Origin: Ligula intestinalis | Lineage: Eukaryota > Platyhelminthes > Cestoda > Diphyllobothriidea > Diphyllobothriidae | DNA length: 64,000 nucleotides | Direction of reading: 5' to 3' | Assembly (NCBI GenBank): GCA_036362985.1 | Contig: JAYGXS010000004.1 | Coordinates: 47,419,001-47,483,000 of the forward strand | In this document: positions 12,350 through 25,514 of the stretch, in pieces | How positions within the stretch are numbered: the first letter of the stretch is position 1 | Layout: every line of letters begins with the position of its first letter | Translations under genes and position numbers: made by a program | Notes under the pieces: model-generated | Database searches by the model: none | Told to the model about the DNA's origin: nothing | What the model saw: only the letters and a program-made list of their open reading frames with translations

Positions 12350-14170
12350 TTGGACTTGATAAATAAGATTGAAGAAAAAGTCAAAAAGAACATAAACCTT
12401 GTCTAGCTGTCAATAAGATTTTAGTAAATTTGCGCAAACTGTTCCACATCTGCCAAAATAACCACCTCAGCCAAATTCAATCGTTCTCCGTGCTAATGGG
12501 ACAGTCATTATTTTTTATTATGCAGTATGTCAAGTTCAAACATTTAAATAAATTAATATCACCGGCGTTACCTTTTTAATGGGTGTAATAAATCTTAACA
12601 AAACAGGAAACAAAGACAAAATCTTAACTTATAAAGCAGTGTAGGGTGACAACACCTTTAAAACAACGAAACGGATACCGATATTAGCGATATTAGTTTT
12701 GTTCGCAGGTTGCAAGCTTGTGAACAAAATTTAGCTTGTTCCAACTATCAATGGTATCGCAGGCCATTGGAGCCGTTTCCAAAGTCATCACCGCTTAACC
12801 TTTATGTTCTTCTTCTAAGGAATACTTTTAAAATTTTCCGAACTTTGTTAGTTTAGTTCCTAGATTGTAGGATTTCTTATCTTTTTTCGCATCTTATTTG
12901 ATTTTACCTGCACCTGTTATGTTTTTTCGTTTGAACTCTAACCTTCTGCATCCAAAGTACAGGCTAGAAATATTTTTTTCTCCACATGTCGCAGTAAACA
13001 AATGTATGCAGAGCTTTCTTTGAAAGATAAATAAACACGTGGTCTGGGTTGAAACGCCTGCAGACCTCTTACCGAGATAAAAAATTGAGTAACAGATGGT
13101 CGTAAACATCTTTTACAAATTACTATGCATTTAAAATTTGTCAAAAGGAGTAATTATAGCTTCGAAGATCAGCCCCTGCACCGAAAGGATGTTGACAGTA
13201 TGCTGCTTTTAATTCAAAATGGAATCAGAAAGACTAATAATTCCACACTAAACATTTATTCTCTTAAAAAGATATTTTCTGATTCGCCAATATTTACGCA
13301 GCCTATACAGCCTATCAGCATAGTGTATACGTATATTATCTACAGAGCTAAAATGTTGATTTACCTATTTTTTAAACTGTCAAATGAAACCAAAGCCTCA
13401 GGTGTATTTTTGATGATAAGCAAAACACCAACTTTTTTCATTAACCTTATCGATCTCCAAATAAATTGTGTGTACCTTATTAAGTGCAATAATAACTTGT
13501 CAATAATGGGGCTTATATAAACTAAAACCCTAAAAATTAACAAAAAATTGAAAATATTATTTCAGAAATAAAAACGTAAAAAGTAATCGAATTTATCACC
13601 GAAATGGACAGATTACAACGGTTGGTTTACATGGCTCCATTCATTAAACAAAATTACTTTTTATCGTGCCTCCTTTGAAAGCAACTAAAGAGTTTGCCCA
13701 ATAAACAACAATATTAGCGTATATAAATGATAAGAGTGCAGGATGGATTGCGCGAAAAGTATTTGATTTTATTCTTTTGTCTTTATCCCAGAATGAGAAC
13801 TTGCAGTAAGAGATCAAATGCTTACGCACAAACATTATTTCAGCGCGCTTTTTGGAGTTAGTAGGCAGGTGCCTTTGAGTACCATATTTGCAATGTTCAA
13901 TTGAGTTCAGTGTGCAATAAAATTACGTGGATTGTCAGAGTTCAGAGGGTAATATCGAATATGAAAATTGTTGGTGAGGGATTCAAGGATAAAATAAATC
14001 CCTCGTGGCTCTAGCTCATTTTTTAACATATCTAAGTCACTTTAAGTCATTTTATTAAGGGAAAAAGGCTTTCACACTTGAGCTCCCTATTCATGACCAA
14101 AATCGCAAAATAGGTCCACCGTAACAATAGTACATAATACAAATGTACAAATGTAGGCTTAACATCAGCG
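12350..14170. other. No gene seen; upstream of kinesin
   Basis: AT-rich sequence upstream of the kinesin start, where its promoter must lie. I see no recognisable core-promoter element, exon or repeat. Confidence 0.4.
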
Positions 14171-14176
14171 ATAAGT

Positions 14177-15352
14177 GTGAGCCAGTTGCAAGGTGCTGCT
14201 ACTGACACTTTGTTCATTATATCTGCCACAGTTTCTCAGCAAATGAGAATCAAGTTTGTGTTGAAAAATGTCAACAGTATCTGAGAGGACCAAATCTTCC
14301 GGGAGTTCTTTCCACGCTCCAATGACCCTCTAGGAGAAGGCAATTTGTCGAACGTCGATACGGGCTGGTTTCCTCTGTAGTTTAAAAGGATTACCTCGCA
14401 GATGGTCAGTCCGAGCCAATTCGAAGAAATAATCAAATTCTAGGGTGCAGTCTTGGCCTCTAACAATTCGGTAGGTTTGTCTGAGGTCCCCGCGGAGTTG
14501 CCCATAATTGAGAGGGAAAAGATCAAGTTCGGTCAGTCTGTCTTCATAAGGCAGATGACCAAGTTTCTTGACCATCTTCGTAGCCCTCGCCTGCACTCGT
14601 TCCAGGTGCAGGTAATCCTTCTTGAACCACGGACGCCAGGCCTGGACAGCATACTCCAAGTGGGACCGAACAAACGCTCCGTAAGTTTTCCTGAAGAGCT
14701 CCTTGTCAATGTTGACGAATCACCGCCTAATCGCAAACAGCATCTGTATCGCGCGTTCAGCTGCCTTTACACACTGAGTAGATGGTTTAAGTGAAGAATT
14801 TATTAGAACACCAAGATCCTTTTGTTCGTTCACATTTGAAAGCGGGTGCCCATCGAGGAGGTATTGGAAGGAATCGTTCTCCTCATCAGTCCTTCTAGTA
14901 CGGAGTCTTAAAACCACACACTTACTAATGTTGAAGTTTAAAAGCCAACGAGTATACCAGCAGCTAAGTCGATTGAGTCTCTCTTGAAGCGCTTTCCTAT
15001 CGGCGTCAGACTTGATGGCTCTCCAGAGTTTGACGTCGTCGGCAAACATGATAGTGCTGCAACCCAGGTCGTTGACACAGTCGTTGCTATATATAAGGAA
15101 GAGCAGTGGCCCTAAGACAGAGCCTTGGGGGACGCCACTCTGAACAGATGTAGGGTTTGACTTTGAGTCACCGATGCACACAGTTTGCGATCGCCCTGTG
15201 AGAAAATCTGTGATCCATGCCAGCAGGTTTCCTCTTATGCCAATTTCTGACAATTTATACATTAGACGCTTATGTGGGACGCTGTCGAATGCCTTCTTGA
15301 AGTCCGTATAGATGACGTCAACCTTACCATCTTCATCAAGTTCGCGAGTCCA
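14177..15352 (-). mobile_element. CR1-like LINE, 5'-truncated, broken reverse transcriptase
   Basis: Reading leftwards from 15352: VDVIYTDFKKAFDSVPH, then GVPQGSVLGPLLFLIY, then the intact catalytic FADD box near 15050, then the thumb (KDLGVLINSSLK). After a frame change comes the connection region with LEYAVQAWRPW, ATKMVKKLGHLPYEDRL and RGDLRQTYRIV, ending in ERVIGAWKELPE-like sequence by 14180. These are non-LTR reverse transcriptase motifs of the CR1 group. The first part of the protein, including the endonuclease, is absent and the frame shifts near 14720. It is therefore a dead 5'-truncated copy, as target-primed insertion often leaves. It abuts the tail of another LINE at 15352. Confidence 0.9.
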
Positions 15353-15354
15353 CT

Positions 15355-15600
15355 ACTCTGCCGACATTTTTTAAAGCGTTCCAGATATGGTGACATCTCA
15401 ACATCTGTGCAAAGGGCATTCCATGGTTTGACCACTTAGACAGAGAAGATTCACTTCCAAACATGTAGCTTGCCTGTTAAAAGCGCAGTTTGAATGAGTG
15501 ATCTTGGAGTTTGGTCGTGCTAGCCAATTCAGAAACACTACCGAAAGCTAGGCAATGGTCGAACCCCTTTGCAATGTGGAACGCCTATAGAAGAACCCCA
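15355..15600 (-). mobile_element. C-terminal fragment of a second CR1-like LINE
   Basis: The minus strand encodes, with stops, a stretch like the LINE C-terminus: LLTGKLHVWK, VVKPWNALCTDVEMSPYLERFKK. The VV-x-WNxLP-like pattern closes many CR1/Jockey proteins. The downstream neighbour (15352) restarts inside a reverse transcriptase domain, so the two pieces come from separate insertions. Confidence 0.6.
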
Positions 15601-17820
15601 CAAATTTGTCTTCAACTCAAAGATAACAGATAGTTTTTAAGTGAAAGCTTTGGTTCATATAATTTTCGCTTCTTTTGAATGCTTTTGAAACTAGTTTAAC
15701 CTTTAGCTGTCAATAATCTGGAAGCTTATATAGTAGAGTCCAAAGGCGGCCTCACGAAAGTTCTGAAAATCTTGAGGAAGGGAGCTTCATTAAAGTCCAC
15801 AAAGGTTATTCCAGTTGCATGAAATACTGCTCCTGGTGGCGTGCAATACAAGCGATGTTTGAAACTTTAAATTTTTACGGTTAAGTTGGTCTGAATAGAT
15901 GTAAGCACGAGCATTAAGTGCCATTACGTCAACTCGTAAGGGCAACATATTTTGGCAGCAGTAATGTTATTCTATACATCGGGCGGTTTAACGTGCAGTT
16001 TTTGTGGCTCCGCAACAACAACGCGCAAGAACACATCGTTAGAGAAACCAAATGTCAAACTCTATAGATCCCGTGTTTACCCGAGAAAATGAGCGTGGTT
16101 GGTACCTGTAGTCTCATCCATCAATGGGAGTTGGTAGGCACATTATGCACCCTTCATCGACTTTTAGTTCTACCTAGCTTTTAACGTGGATATACATCTC
16201 TGAATTTCAGCCCTTCTGTATCAGAAGGTATGCCTCAAGCAATCGTCAGATGGGTCAGGCTTCATACCGCGGCAATGGTACTGAATCTGTAGCCTGCAGT
16301 CGGCTAATCGTTCAGCGGGCAACTAGCAACCGTTCGCCGCCGAAAAGCACACGTCGCCCGTGCGTAAGAGTAGTGATAGGGAAGCGCACATGTCATGCAT
16401 GCCGAACAGCAGTCTAATCCCTTCACAATTATTTTGATGGGCACCCGCAGTCAAAATACATGGCATCATTTCTAATATTTTTCCTCCCTTATTTTTAAAC
16501 AATTCCACCACTTTCGGCCATCCTCCATTAAGTCTCGAGTTCTCTCACTGAATATCTTCCTATCCGTTCCTAATCACATCAAACAACAACTTCACGTGCC
16601 ATTGTCCCATCTATGGGGTGTGATAGACGACTCTAAACAGAGATTTGGGATGTATTTACCTGAAAGATGCAGTTTATCTGGACGTGAAAGTGCAGTTCCA
16701 ACATACCAACACTGGTGATATCTACAAATAAAGCTGTTGTCTATTATTTGCCTTATTTCATCCCCGATCCTTCAAAAAACTGCTTCAAACACACTCAAAT
16801 ATAATATTTTCATGCTTAAATATTACTCCACACGCTATAGTTAAGCAGCTGTTCCAATGCTTCCTTTCTCTGGCGTCCCGGTCTCCGTTGGTTCGACCTA
16901 GCAGTTATTCCGTGTTCCTTTTCTGGCTAACAGGCAGCAGCTGCTCCAACGTAACCCCCTTTTCGCGTGTATCCTGACTGCCGGTAAAACTCTACTGAAT
17001 GGCGGCCCCAGAGTTGACCTCAGCTTATTCAGACACGTGTGCAGGCAACGCGCATCTTACGCGCATAGGCCAGCCTAACTTGTCACCCATGGTCACTTGC
17101 GTTTGAACCCTCTCAATGCCCCTCTGACCCAACCAATCACCCACCCAACACGGACCAGACATGCTGAAATGAGCAATGAAAAAAACTACACAATACTTCG
17201 CTGTCTACAGGCTCCCATACGGTCGCACTGTTTGCACACCACTAAACAATCAATCCACGGCAACTTGCCATGTGAACCCAATTAATCGCTCCTAACATCT
17301 GACTGCGTTCTTCCACCAAATGGAATATTCTACGAAAAGTGGTTATAGAAGATTGCCCATTCTCGACCTCTATAAAAGCAACATGTCCATTTTAAATTAA
17401 ATATTTTGGTGTACGTTTTTCATAGGGTCTTCAAAAGTAATGCTTGTTATCCTTAGTAAACGAAGCTCACTAATTTACCAGATTTCTCGCCCATTTAGCA
17501 GGATAATAAATTGTATAGGAATATTCCCATTTGCGGTAAAAGCTTGGTTTAGGGCCACAAACAGTTCAGTTGGATACCCAAATATTTGTGTGCGATAATT
17601 AAAATGGCCTGAGAGTACCAAATTGGACATCATTGACCATTCTATACCAACTATATATACAGTCTATATAACCGCTCTATAATCTCTATAGCAACCATAT
17701 ATAGAAATAATGGAGTTGATATAGAGATGAAAGAGCGTTGAAAGGTGGCCGATACAGTGTAAAAGATTGTGTCCAATTGGGCACTATCTGGTCATTTTAA
17801 GTATCATGTAACTTTTCGGT
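15600..17820. other. No gene seen
   Basis: No conserved exon. Around 17640-17730 is a low-complexity block of TATATA/CTATA repeats just before the LTR element. Confidence 0.4.
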
Positions 17821-18168
17821 TGTAGCGCCCAACCCAGGAAGTCTGATCTGTTTGCTTAAATGCACCCTTGGCAGGCAAGGCACTTTTTCCGGTGTCGACT
17901 TGGTGCACGTGTCTGCTCCTGCTTTTTCTCTGTTATAGTTCAAGCTATCGACGAAGAGGATTCTCCAACCCTTTTGGACGCTTCCAACGCCACACCTCCT
18001 CAGAACCCTGTTAATTGACCTATTTGCCATTGGCCAAAGTTTGTCATATCGTCCCTATTGTGATTTCTCTGTAACTCTTCAAATACATTATACTCTCCCT
18101 ATTATACTTGGATTCTTACCGATTGTCTGATTGTGTGATGGTGTTTGACCATAATAACGATGATGAAG
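17821..18168 (+). repeat. 5' LTR of the gypsy element
   Basis: Aligned base for base with the 3' LTR at 22404, from TGTAGCG to GATGATGAAG. The exact 3' border is uncertain by a few bases because both copies continue with a shared GGGA. It should contain the element's promoter; none was identified by motif. Confidence 0.9.
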
Positions 18169-21100
18169 AGGGACAGATTAAAGAGGAGCGTAAGGACGTC
18201 CCGGAGGAGTCTGATACGGAGCTGGACAACCCCTCTAGGTCGGGCGTTACACTGGTGACAGTGCCAGAGACCAAATTACCGCCCCTCCGGACAGAAGGTT
18301 CTCTTGGTCCCTCCCTCCTTTGCCCCATTCAATGGAACCAAAGATTTTGGACGTTGGCTTCGACGCCTTTAGTACTACCTCGACACAGCCCCTTCGGAAG
18401 AACGCAGCCACTTGGTGCTTACTAATTTGGCGGACGATAAATTCGATCAGGCCCTCGAGGCTGGGCTGTCGCGCTCCGCAAACTTCAAGTTTCTCTGCGA
18501 ACAGCTAGAGCACCTTTTCCAGCCGCGGTTGTCCATCGAGGAGGCACTGGGGAGGCTTACCAACGGTTAGCGGCAAGAGAGCGAATCACCGCAGCACTTC
18601 GCACATCGGCTTGTTCGTCTCTTTTCCGTCCCTTGCAGCCGCCGAGCGGGACCAAGTTGTGCTCTTCTAATTCAAGCGGGGCCTGGTTTCCCAAAAGGTC
18701 TTCTACTATCTCCTACGCAGTCTCCAAGGACCTCAACGACGCCATATTGCGCGCTTCGCAGATGTTAAGGCCTGATCCCTTCGCGACCAACGTCTCTACC
18801 CCAAGGGCTGCGTGGCGACCTTACCCCACCAACCAGCAATCCGGAACCCAGTCGTGGTCATATTCTTGGCCTCCATCGTCCTACCGTCAGGACCGGGGCA
18901 ACAGGAACGGTGGCTTCAGGAATCCCTACAGTTTTAAACCTAGGAACCCTTCCAACGGATCACCCCGTGACCGTCAACGCAACCCTACATGGACAAACAA
19001 AGAAGGTAACGGTATTGTTCCCGTTTGTTCTGATATGTCCTTTTCTGATGACCCTTTTTACACCACGGTTCTTGTAGACAACCAGCCTGTTAAGGCATTG
19101 ATCGACACTGATGCTTCCCTATCCCTCGTAAGGGCCGATAAGCTCTCTGATACCCCAGCCAGTCAGATTCACCCTGCCGCTCATCCCACCACACTCCGCA
19201 CCGCCACCGGTGTGGGCATGGTCGTACTTGGTACCGTTACTCTTCCACTCGCGTTCTCGTCCAGAGCCCGCAAACATACTTTCGAAGTTACACCTACGCT
19301 GACGTGGGACATGATTCTAGTGCTCGATTTCTTATCGGACCACCGATGTTTTCTGAACGCGTATGGCCGCACTCTGACATTCGCACAGGCACCGCCGGTC
19401 GTTAGGGCCAGTCCTTTTTTACTTTACGCAGAGGCTATCTGTGCTGCTATCGCGACGGCTGTTGCTCTTCCTCCCACAGACATCAAGTCCGTTATGCCCA
19501 CTGATCCAGGTATAACAAAGCGGGATATGCAGGTGCTCCGTGATCTGCTCACCGAGGCGGGCGACATTTTCAAGTGGGACGACTCGTCCCTCGGCCGTAC
19601 AGCGGTCGTTTGACAGGCCATAGACACTGGCACCGCCAAACCAGTTTGACAACCGCCACGGTGGATACCGCCACATATCCAACAAGAGGTAAATGACATG
19701 TTCCAAAAGATGCTTAAAGCCAAAGTTATACGACCTTCTTAGTCACCTTGGGCTTCCCTTGTCACGCTAGTGCCCAAGAAGGATGGGCGCCTTCGGTTTT
19801 GCATCGATTACCATCGACTCAATGAGCTTACTACTCGAGATTCATTCCCGTTACCTCGAAATGACGTCACTTTTGACGCCCTCACCGGAGCCCAGTGGTT
19901 CTCCACGCTAGACTTAAAGTCTGGCTACTGGCAAGCCGAAGTAGAGCCGGACGACCGTCACAAAATGGCGTTCGTCTTGCCGTAAGGGCTTTTCGAGTTC
20001 GAGACGATGCCTTAAGGCGTTTGCAACGCGTCAGCCACCTTCCAACGGCTGATGCAGTGCGTGGTGGCTCATCTGTATCCGACTCGCTGCCTGATCTATC
20101 TAAACGACGTGATTGTGTTTTTCTGCTCGATTTCAGAGCATACTGATAACGTTGCCGCTGTACTATTCACCTTGTGCGCTGCGGGCCTCCGCCTTAACCC
20201 ACAGAAGTGCCAATTCCTGCGGCGTCACGTCACGTTTCTGGGGCACGAGGTCACCCTCGAGGGCATTCACGTCTATCCTGCTAAAATCAACGCAGTTCAC
20301 ACGTGGCCCGTCCCCTCGTCAGCCACATAAGTCAGGGGCTTTCTTGGCCTTGCTTAGTACTACCGCCGTTTCATTAAGAGTTTTGCGGAAATCGCTCGTC
20401 TCTTGCATCAGCTGACTGAACGCAACCGCAAGTTCGCTTGGTCCGATCAATGCCAACTTGCGTTTGAGAAGTGGAAAAACCGCCTTACCACCGCGCCCGT
20501 CCTCATGCTCCCCAGCACTGCCCAGAATGCCCCGCCTTTCATTCTCGACAGCGATGCTAGCGTGGATGCTATTGGCGCAGTCTTTTCTCAGGCCGACGAC
20601 AACGGGCGCGAACGGCCTGTCTGTTTTGCCAGCCGGTCCCTTACCAAATCGAAACGTTACTATAGCACGTATAGTAGGGAGTTTCTAGCCCTAATTTCCT
20701 TCATAAAATGCTTCAAACCCTTCTTATTGGGCCAATAATTCGTTATTCGCACTGACCACAAAGCCTTACAGTGGCTAAATAACTTCAAGGACGCTGAGGG
20801 CAAATATTCCCGATGGAAGGAACTTTTACAACAGTTCACTTTAAAGTGCTAGTTTAGACCTGGAAGCCAACATGGCAATGCCGATGCGACTTCCCGACGA
20901 CCTTTCACGACGCCGCCACCTGAGCCCGCCGCAGAACCCGCTGTAGTTGCCGCTCTAACGGACAGTGAACCCACTCGGTACCATTGGGCGGTTGCCCAAA
21001 GCACCAACCCCAACACTGCTATTATTTACGACCACCAGCTCCACGGCCATCCCCGGCCGATAGAGACTGATTAACACGGCTCCTCAGAAGCCGCATGCAC

Positions 21101-22408
21101 TCTGTGCAACCAGTTGGAGAATTTTTTTCTTGAGAATGAACTCCTTTTTCTTAAGGGCACTTCGGCACAGCCCGCCCGTCTCGTCGTCTCGGTAGTATAA
21201 CCACCACCGTTCTCAAGGATCTTCATCAAGAACTAGGGCATCTAGGGTCCTCCAAAACGGAGGCCGCGGTGCGTCAAAGATTCTGGTGGCCGCATCTTCG
21301 TGATGACGTGTTTATTTTCTGCAACGCATGTGCCACCTGCGCTTCGTTCAAGGGCCCCATTCCTAAGTTTCATGCGCCCATGCAACCCATGGCTACGGGT
21401 TTTTCGTTCGAACGAGTCGGTAAAGATATCTTTGGACTGATTAACCCCCACTCCACACGGGTGGGGAACCGCTATATACTTGTGTTAGTGGATTACTTCA
21501 ACAAGTGGGCTGAGGCTATCCTTATCGCCAAACAGGACGTGGCCACGGTGACGGACGCTATACTTAGCGAGTGGATATGCCGCTTCGGCGCACCTCTGTC
21601 GTTACATTCCGATTGCGGCGCAAACTTCCAGAGCAGGTTGCTTCACGACGTGCGTGACTTTCTCGCCAATAACAAGACATGTACCACCCCCGGACACCCG
21701 GAGAGCAATGGGCTGGTCGAACGTAGAAACAGGACGCTCATCAACCTCCTCAAAGCCTTTGTCGTCCGCTTCCCATCGACAGACTGGGACACTCATCTGC
21801 CGTGCGCCCTGATGGCTTATAGGTCGACCGTTCATTCGTCTACTAGGTATACCCCGTTCTTCATGCTCACAGGCCATCACTTTCGGTTGCCATCCGATCC
21901 TACCCGTCCTGTCCTCACCCCGCCGTCTCACAAAGCCGATAGCTATGAACTTGATCAACGCGACATTATTCGATTAACCTACAACTTGGCACGCGAGCAC
22001 CTGCGTGCCTCCGCCGACCGACAAAAGGACAATATTGATCGCCACCTCCCCGGTTCTCCTCATCAATGCGGCGACTACGTCTTGCGCCGTCGTGACGTAC
22101 CGCCAATCGGAGCATCGGCCAAATTCTTCTGTCCATGGGAAGGGCCATTCTTAGTCGTTGACGTCCTCTTCCTTGCCTTGTTTACCTTACGCGACGCCCA
22201 GATCCCCGATGCCCCCGAATTCACGGCGAATTTTGCAAAGCTCAGACCTTACAACGTGTCTGCTCCCATAATGACGCCGACTAACCTGGCTATCCTGCCG
22301 CCGCACCTGGTGCCACTGACGGCCGCAGAGGTCGAAGTTACCACGGATCCAACGCCGCCTCTGGCAGCCCTAGGGACAGGGCTCTTCCTAGAAGGAGGGG
22401 CATTGTAG
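18169..22408 (+). pseudogene. Broken gag-pol of the gypsy element
   Basis: Gag-like sequence is at 18320-18600 (FGRWLRRLEYYLDTAP, FLCEQLEHLF). The aspartic protease active site at 19101-19118 reads IDTDAS where the family has D-T/S-G-A-S. Reverse transcriptase (19770-20330) has FCIDYHRLN, STLDLKSGYW and a YLND box (20097-20108) in place of YLDD. RNase H is at 20400-20900 (TDHKALQWL, GNADATSRR). Integrase (21225-22400) keeps the HHCC finger and the catalytic SDCGANF and GHPESNGLVER segments in one long open frame. At least eight in-frame stops interrupt gag and pol, for example near 18570, 19983, 20013, 20330, 20356, 20738, 20849 and 21073. The copy cannot make a working polyprotein. Confidence 0.92.
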
Positions 22409-22751
22409 CGGCCGACCCAGTAGGTCTGAACTGTTTGTTTAAATGCACCCTTGGCAGGCAAGGCACTTTTTCCGGTGTCGACTTGGTGCACGTGTCTGCT
22501 CCTGCTTTTTCTCTGTTATAGTTCAAGCTGTCGACGAAGAGGACTCTCCAACCCTTTTGGACGCTTCCAACGCCACACCTCCTCAGAACCCTGTTAATTG
22601 ACCTATTTGCCATTGGCCAAAGTTTGTCATATCGTCCCTATTGTGATTTCTCTGTAACTCTTCAAATACATTATATTCTCCCTATTATACTTGGATTCTT
22701 ACCGATTGTCTGATTGTGTGATGGCGTTTGACCATAATAACGATGATGAAG
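22404..22751 (+). repeat. 3' LTR of the gypsy element
   Basis: Matches the 5' LTR over its full length with about ten substitutions and no length change. It begins inside the last codons of the integrase frame, whose stop lies at 22406-22408. Confidence 0.9.
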
Positions 22752-22759
22752 CGGGATTC

Positions 22760-24760
22760 CTATGCCAAAGGAAATGTGGTACAAAATCTTAATCAGAATC
22801 AAAGAGCAAATAATCCTTTGAAGGTCAATTGCAGGTGACGCTATTTTCCATGCTTACTTCTGATCTGTTGAATGGCGGGAAGCTGATCAACTGAGCTCTA
22901 TGAAGGAACGTCCTTGTAGGGGATTCGAAATGAACTGCAGCAACTACTCTGTTGAACTTCCGGAAGCGACTTCTTCTGAGGCAAAACGGACGCAGAAGTT
23001 GGCGTCTAAACTATGAGCAACGAAATCAATGACTATCGGCTATCCTTTGCTGATTCTGGCGAAATGCAGAAAATATTGGATTCACTCCGTTGGGCATCAG
23101 GCCTATTGATTTAAGTGATGGAATAAGCATTAGTTGATCTATAAAAGATATAAATTCTGCATAAGCTGCTACAAAATTGCTTCGCATTAAATGGTCCAAA
23201 AGTCTAATAATTTTGCTAGAAGACAGTTAAGAAGTTGAAACCCTGTACGACATGCTTCAAACTCCTTCAAAATTTTGGAGTTAGAGGAGGATATGGAGAG
23301 GCTAAAAATGGTTATGTCAAAGCTGAAGAACTTTCCTCGCCTGCAATAGGGAGTGTTCTGAGTCAACAGCAAAAATGTTTTTTCCTATCATATCACCCTG
23401 GAACAGAGTAACTAATTTATGCCAACCAGCCCGGCTGTCCCCGTGGTCACTCATTGTACGCGTGATATTCGCTCGCACGACATCGTGCTTCATAAATTAG
23501 GGAGATTTTTACTCGGATAAGTGTGCTTGCGTTTATCTAAACTTGACTCAATTTTATGCTGTTTTTCGCAGTCCATGGCTTAAATGGATAACGTTGGTTA
23601 CGGCATTCCAAAAATTTCTACGACTAATAAACGACCGCCACTAAACGTTCGAAGAGCTGCCTGCAAATTTACGGAAGTAACGCCGTGGATAGAGCTATCT
23701 TTGGGAAGTGCAGTGATGATAAAAGAGAAATTGTAGTTTGAAAGCCGAAGTTATTTTAAGCGTCCGTTTTGTACTTATATGCAATTACGTCGTTAACCCG
23801 ACAATTCAAAGATCTGATATCGCTGATTCTTAACACATTTTTCGTTTCTCAAGTTGAGTGGCATGGGCCAATGATTTGATCTCTGGCTAAAGTTGTTTTA
23901 CGGTTGTTTGCAAATGGTCTTCACTCTCTTCATTATGGATAACTATTCAAAGGCTTGTGCCATCAAAAAGCATAACAAAGTAACAGTCCATCTGATTGTA
24001 GAAGTCGTCAGTCAGGCATTAACACTAAAAACATAAGAGCAAAAACAGGAGTTTTGACGAGCAGCCTATGCACCATTGTACCAGGTAGAATATTTTTGTT
24101 AAGGGCAAATTCGAAACCTTATTGTAAATTCAATGATGTTTTTGTAGTAAATCCTTCGGCAGCCCCTATAAAGATTGCTAATATCATATGGGAATTGTGA
24201 CAGAGCCAGGATGACAAACGCCGAAGTAAGACGCACAAATCGCATTCTTTAGTCACTACTTGTAAACTTGTACTTCAACTCCCACGGTGACTATTATCGT
24301 AAGTTCAGTTTTATTAAGGTTAACATAAGCGAACGCTTTTTAGGATCCTACTGGTAAGAAAGTGACTAAGAAAGGCTGCTCTACCAAAAAAATAACAAAA
24401 AAGTTGTAGTTTACAAAACAGCAGGTGACAGGCGAGCAGCCATTCCTTAAAAGAAAACAGCAAACCCACAAACTACACACTTATTATCAGAAGCATAATT
24501 AGATGCACGTGGTATGATAGCATAGATTAGTGCGTAGCTGACAAATGATGAGTTTGATGCACGTGCAACTTGCTATCAAATAAATTCGCACAGGTGGACA
24601 GAGTGTTCCTCGCTGCAACCACTTTGTTACTGAGGAAACCTTCGACATTCTATCCTTGCTTTGCCGGAGCATAGCGTTATGAATGACCGCGGAAACAAGG
24701 CAGGTTCGCCTCAGCTAAAAATTAATTGGTGAACAAGCAAAAATCCAGGCTTGTCATAGT
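22760..24760. other. No gene seen
   Basis: Unremarkable AT-rich sequence. The open frames are short and show no conserved domain. Confidence 0.4.
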
Positions 24761-24768
24761 GTGGAATG

Positions 24769-25195
24769 TTAGCATGAGATCCCTCCGTGGTTACTCATGG
24801 GAGAGGGAATTAGGTTAAGGTTCGACAGTCTGTTTTCAAAATAGCAGAGTTTCCAGGCCTTTGTTCGTTTTTGTCGCCCACCTCTGGAACTTATCGAAGA
24901 TGGTGTGTTCTTTGATAGTCTAAGGTTTCCATGACTGTATAGCGAATTATGGATGCGGCCGAAAGAAGCTTTCCAATAATTGGGAAAGCTGTCATTTGCC
25001 AAACCAATAAAGGCTAGCCTAATCAAATGTAATGTAGATCTGGCCGACTTCATCGCCTTCGTGCAGTTCAGTGTCAGTTTGTGTGAAGAAGTAATCCGCA
25101 CTCGTAAGTCCTTCCGATTGTTAACTTGCAGACGCTCGACTCGCACATTTGAATAGCCGAGGCGCGATTGTTGAATTTCAATCAGAGTATAGGTA
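24769..25195 (-). mobile_element. CR1-like LINE fragment (thumb/connection region)
   Basis: The minus-strand frame reads KDLRVRITSSHKLTLNCTKA, ARSTLHLIRLAF, then a degraded connection and ENRLSNLNLIP. It parallels the KDLGVLINSSLK...RAIQMLFAIRR and EDRLTELDLFPL segments of the LINE at 14.2-15.35 kb, so it is a related but different copy. The reverse transcriptase catalytic part is missing. Confidence 0.75.
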
Positions 25196-25389
25196 CCCAG
25201 TATCCAATGGCGCCTGAAATTTTATGACTGCCTATCTCCTCCAACAACTTGACCACAATTTTATCGGGTGTGAAGAGTTCAATTATTTCAAGTTGGGCAA
25301 CTCCGTCTGAATTATTACCTCGGTGAAGAGAAGTGTATCAATAAAACGCACCACTTCGACTTTATACAGGGGGTGGAACAAATAAGGGT

Positions 25390-25510
25390 TCAGTTTTTAC
25401 GAAGAGCCAAAAGAGTTGAGAGAGCTGCTCTACCCTATTCAGGTCCTCTGGCACTCCGCACATTCGACTGTTTGCAATGGGAGGGCAGGATCTTTGTTTC
25501 GCTTGCTAGC
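25390..25510 (+). mobile_element. Possible LINE connection-region scrap
   Basis: The plus frame gives LRRAKRVERAALPYSGPLAL followed by RTFDCLQWEGRI. This is loosely like the RATKMV...LPYEERL...RRxRGDL block of CR1-like LINEs. Orientation is opposite to the neighbouring fragment. The match is weak. Confidence 0.3.
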
Positions 25511-25514
25511 CTTA

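Larger units (their letters stand above)
17821..22751 (+). mobile_element. Ty3/gypsy LTR retrotransposon, full length but defective
   Basis: Two direct LTRs of at least 348 bp (17821-18168 and 22404-22751) flank gag, protease, reverse transcriptase, RNase H and integrase in the Ty3/gypsy order (integrase last). The LTRs begin TGTAGCG, as in many animal elements of the CsRn1/Kabuki type. I counted about ten differences over 348 bases, roughly 97% identity. The 3' LTR start overlaps the end of the integrase frame. I see no clear target-site duplication and no convincing primer-binding site after the 5' LTR. Confidence 0.93.

Noticed and set aside
13125..13520. 131-residue plus-strand open frame
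   Set aside because: AT-rich, with many Ile, Leu, Asn and Lys and no motif. Expected by chance in this composition.
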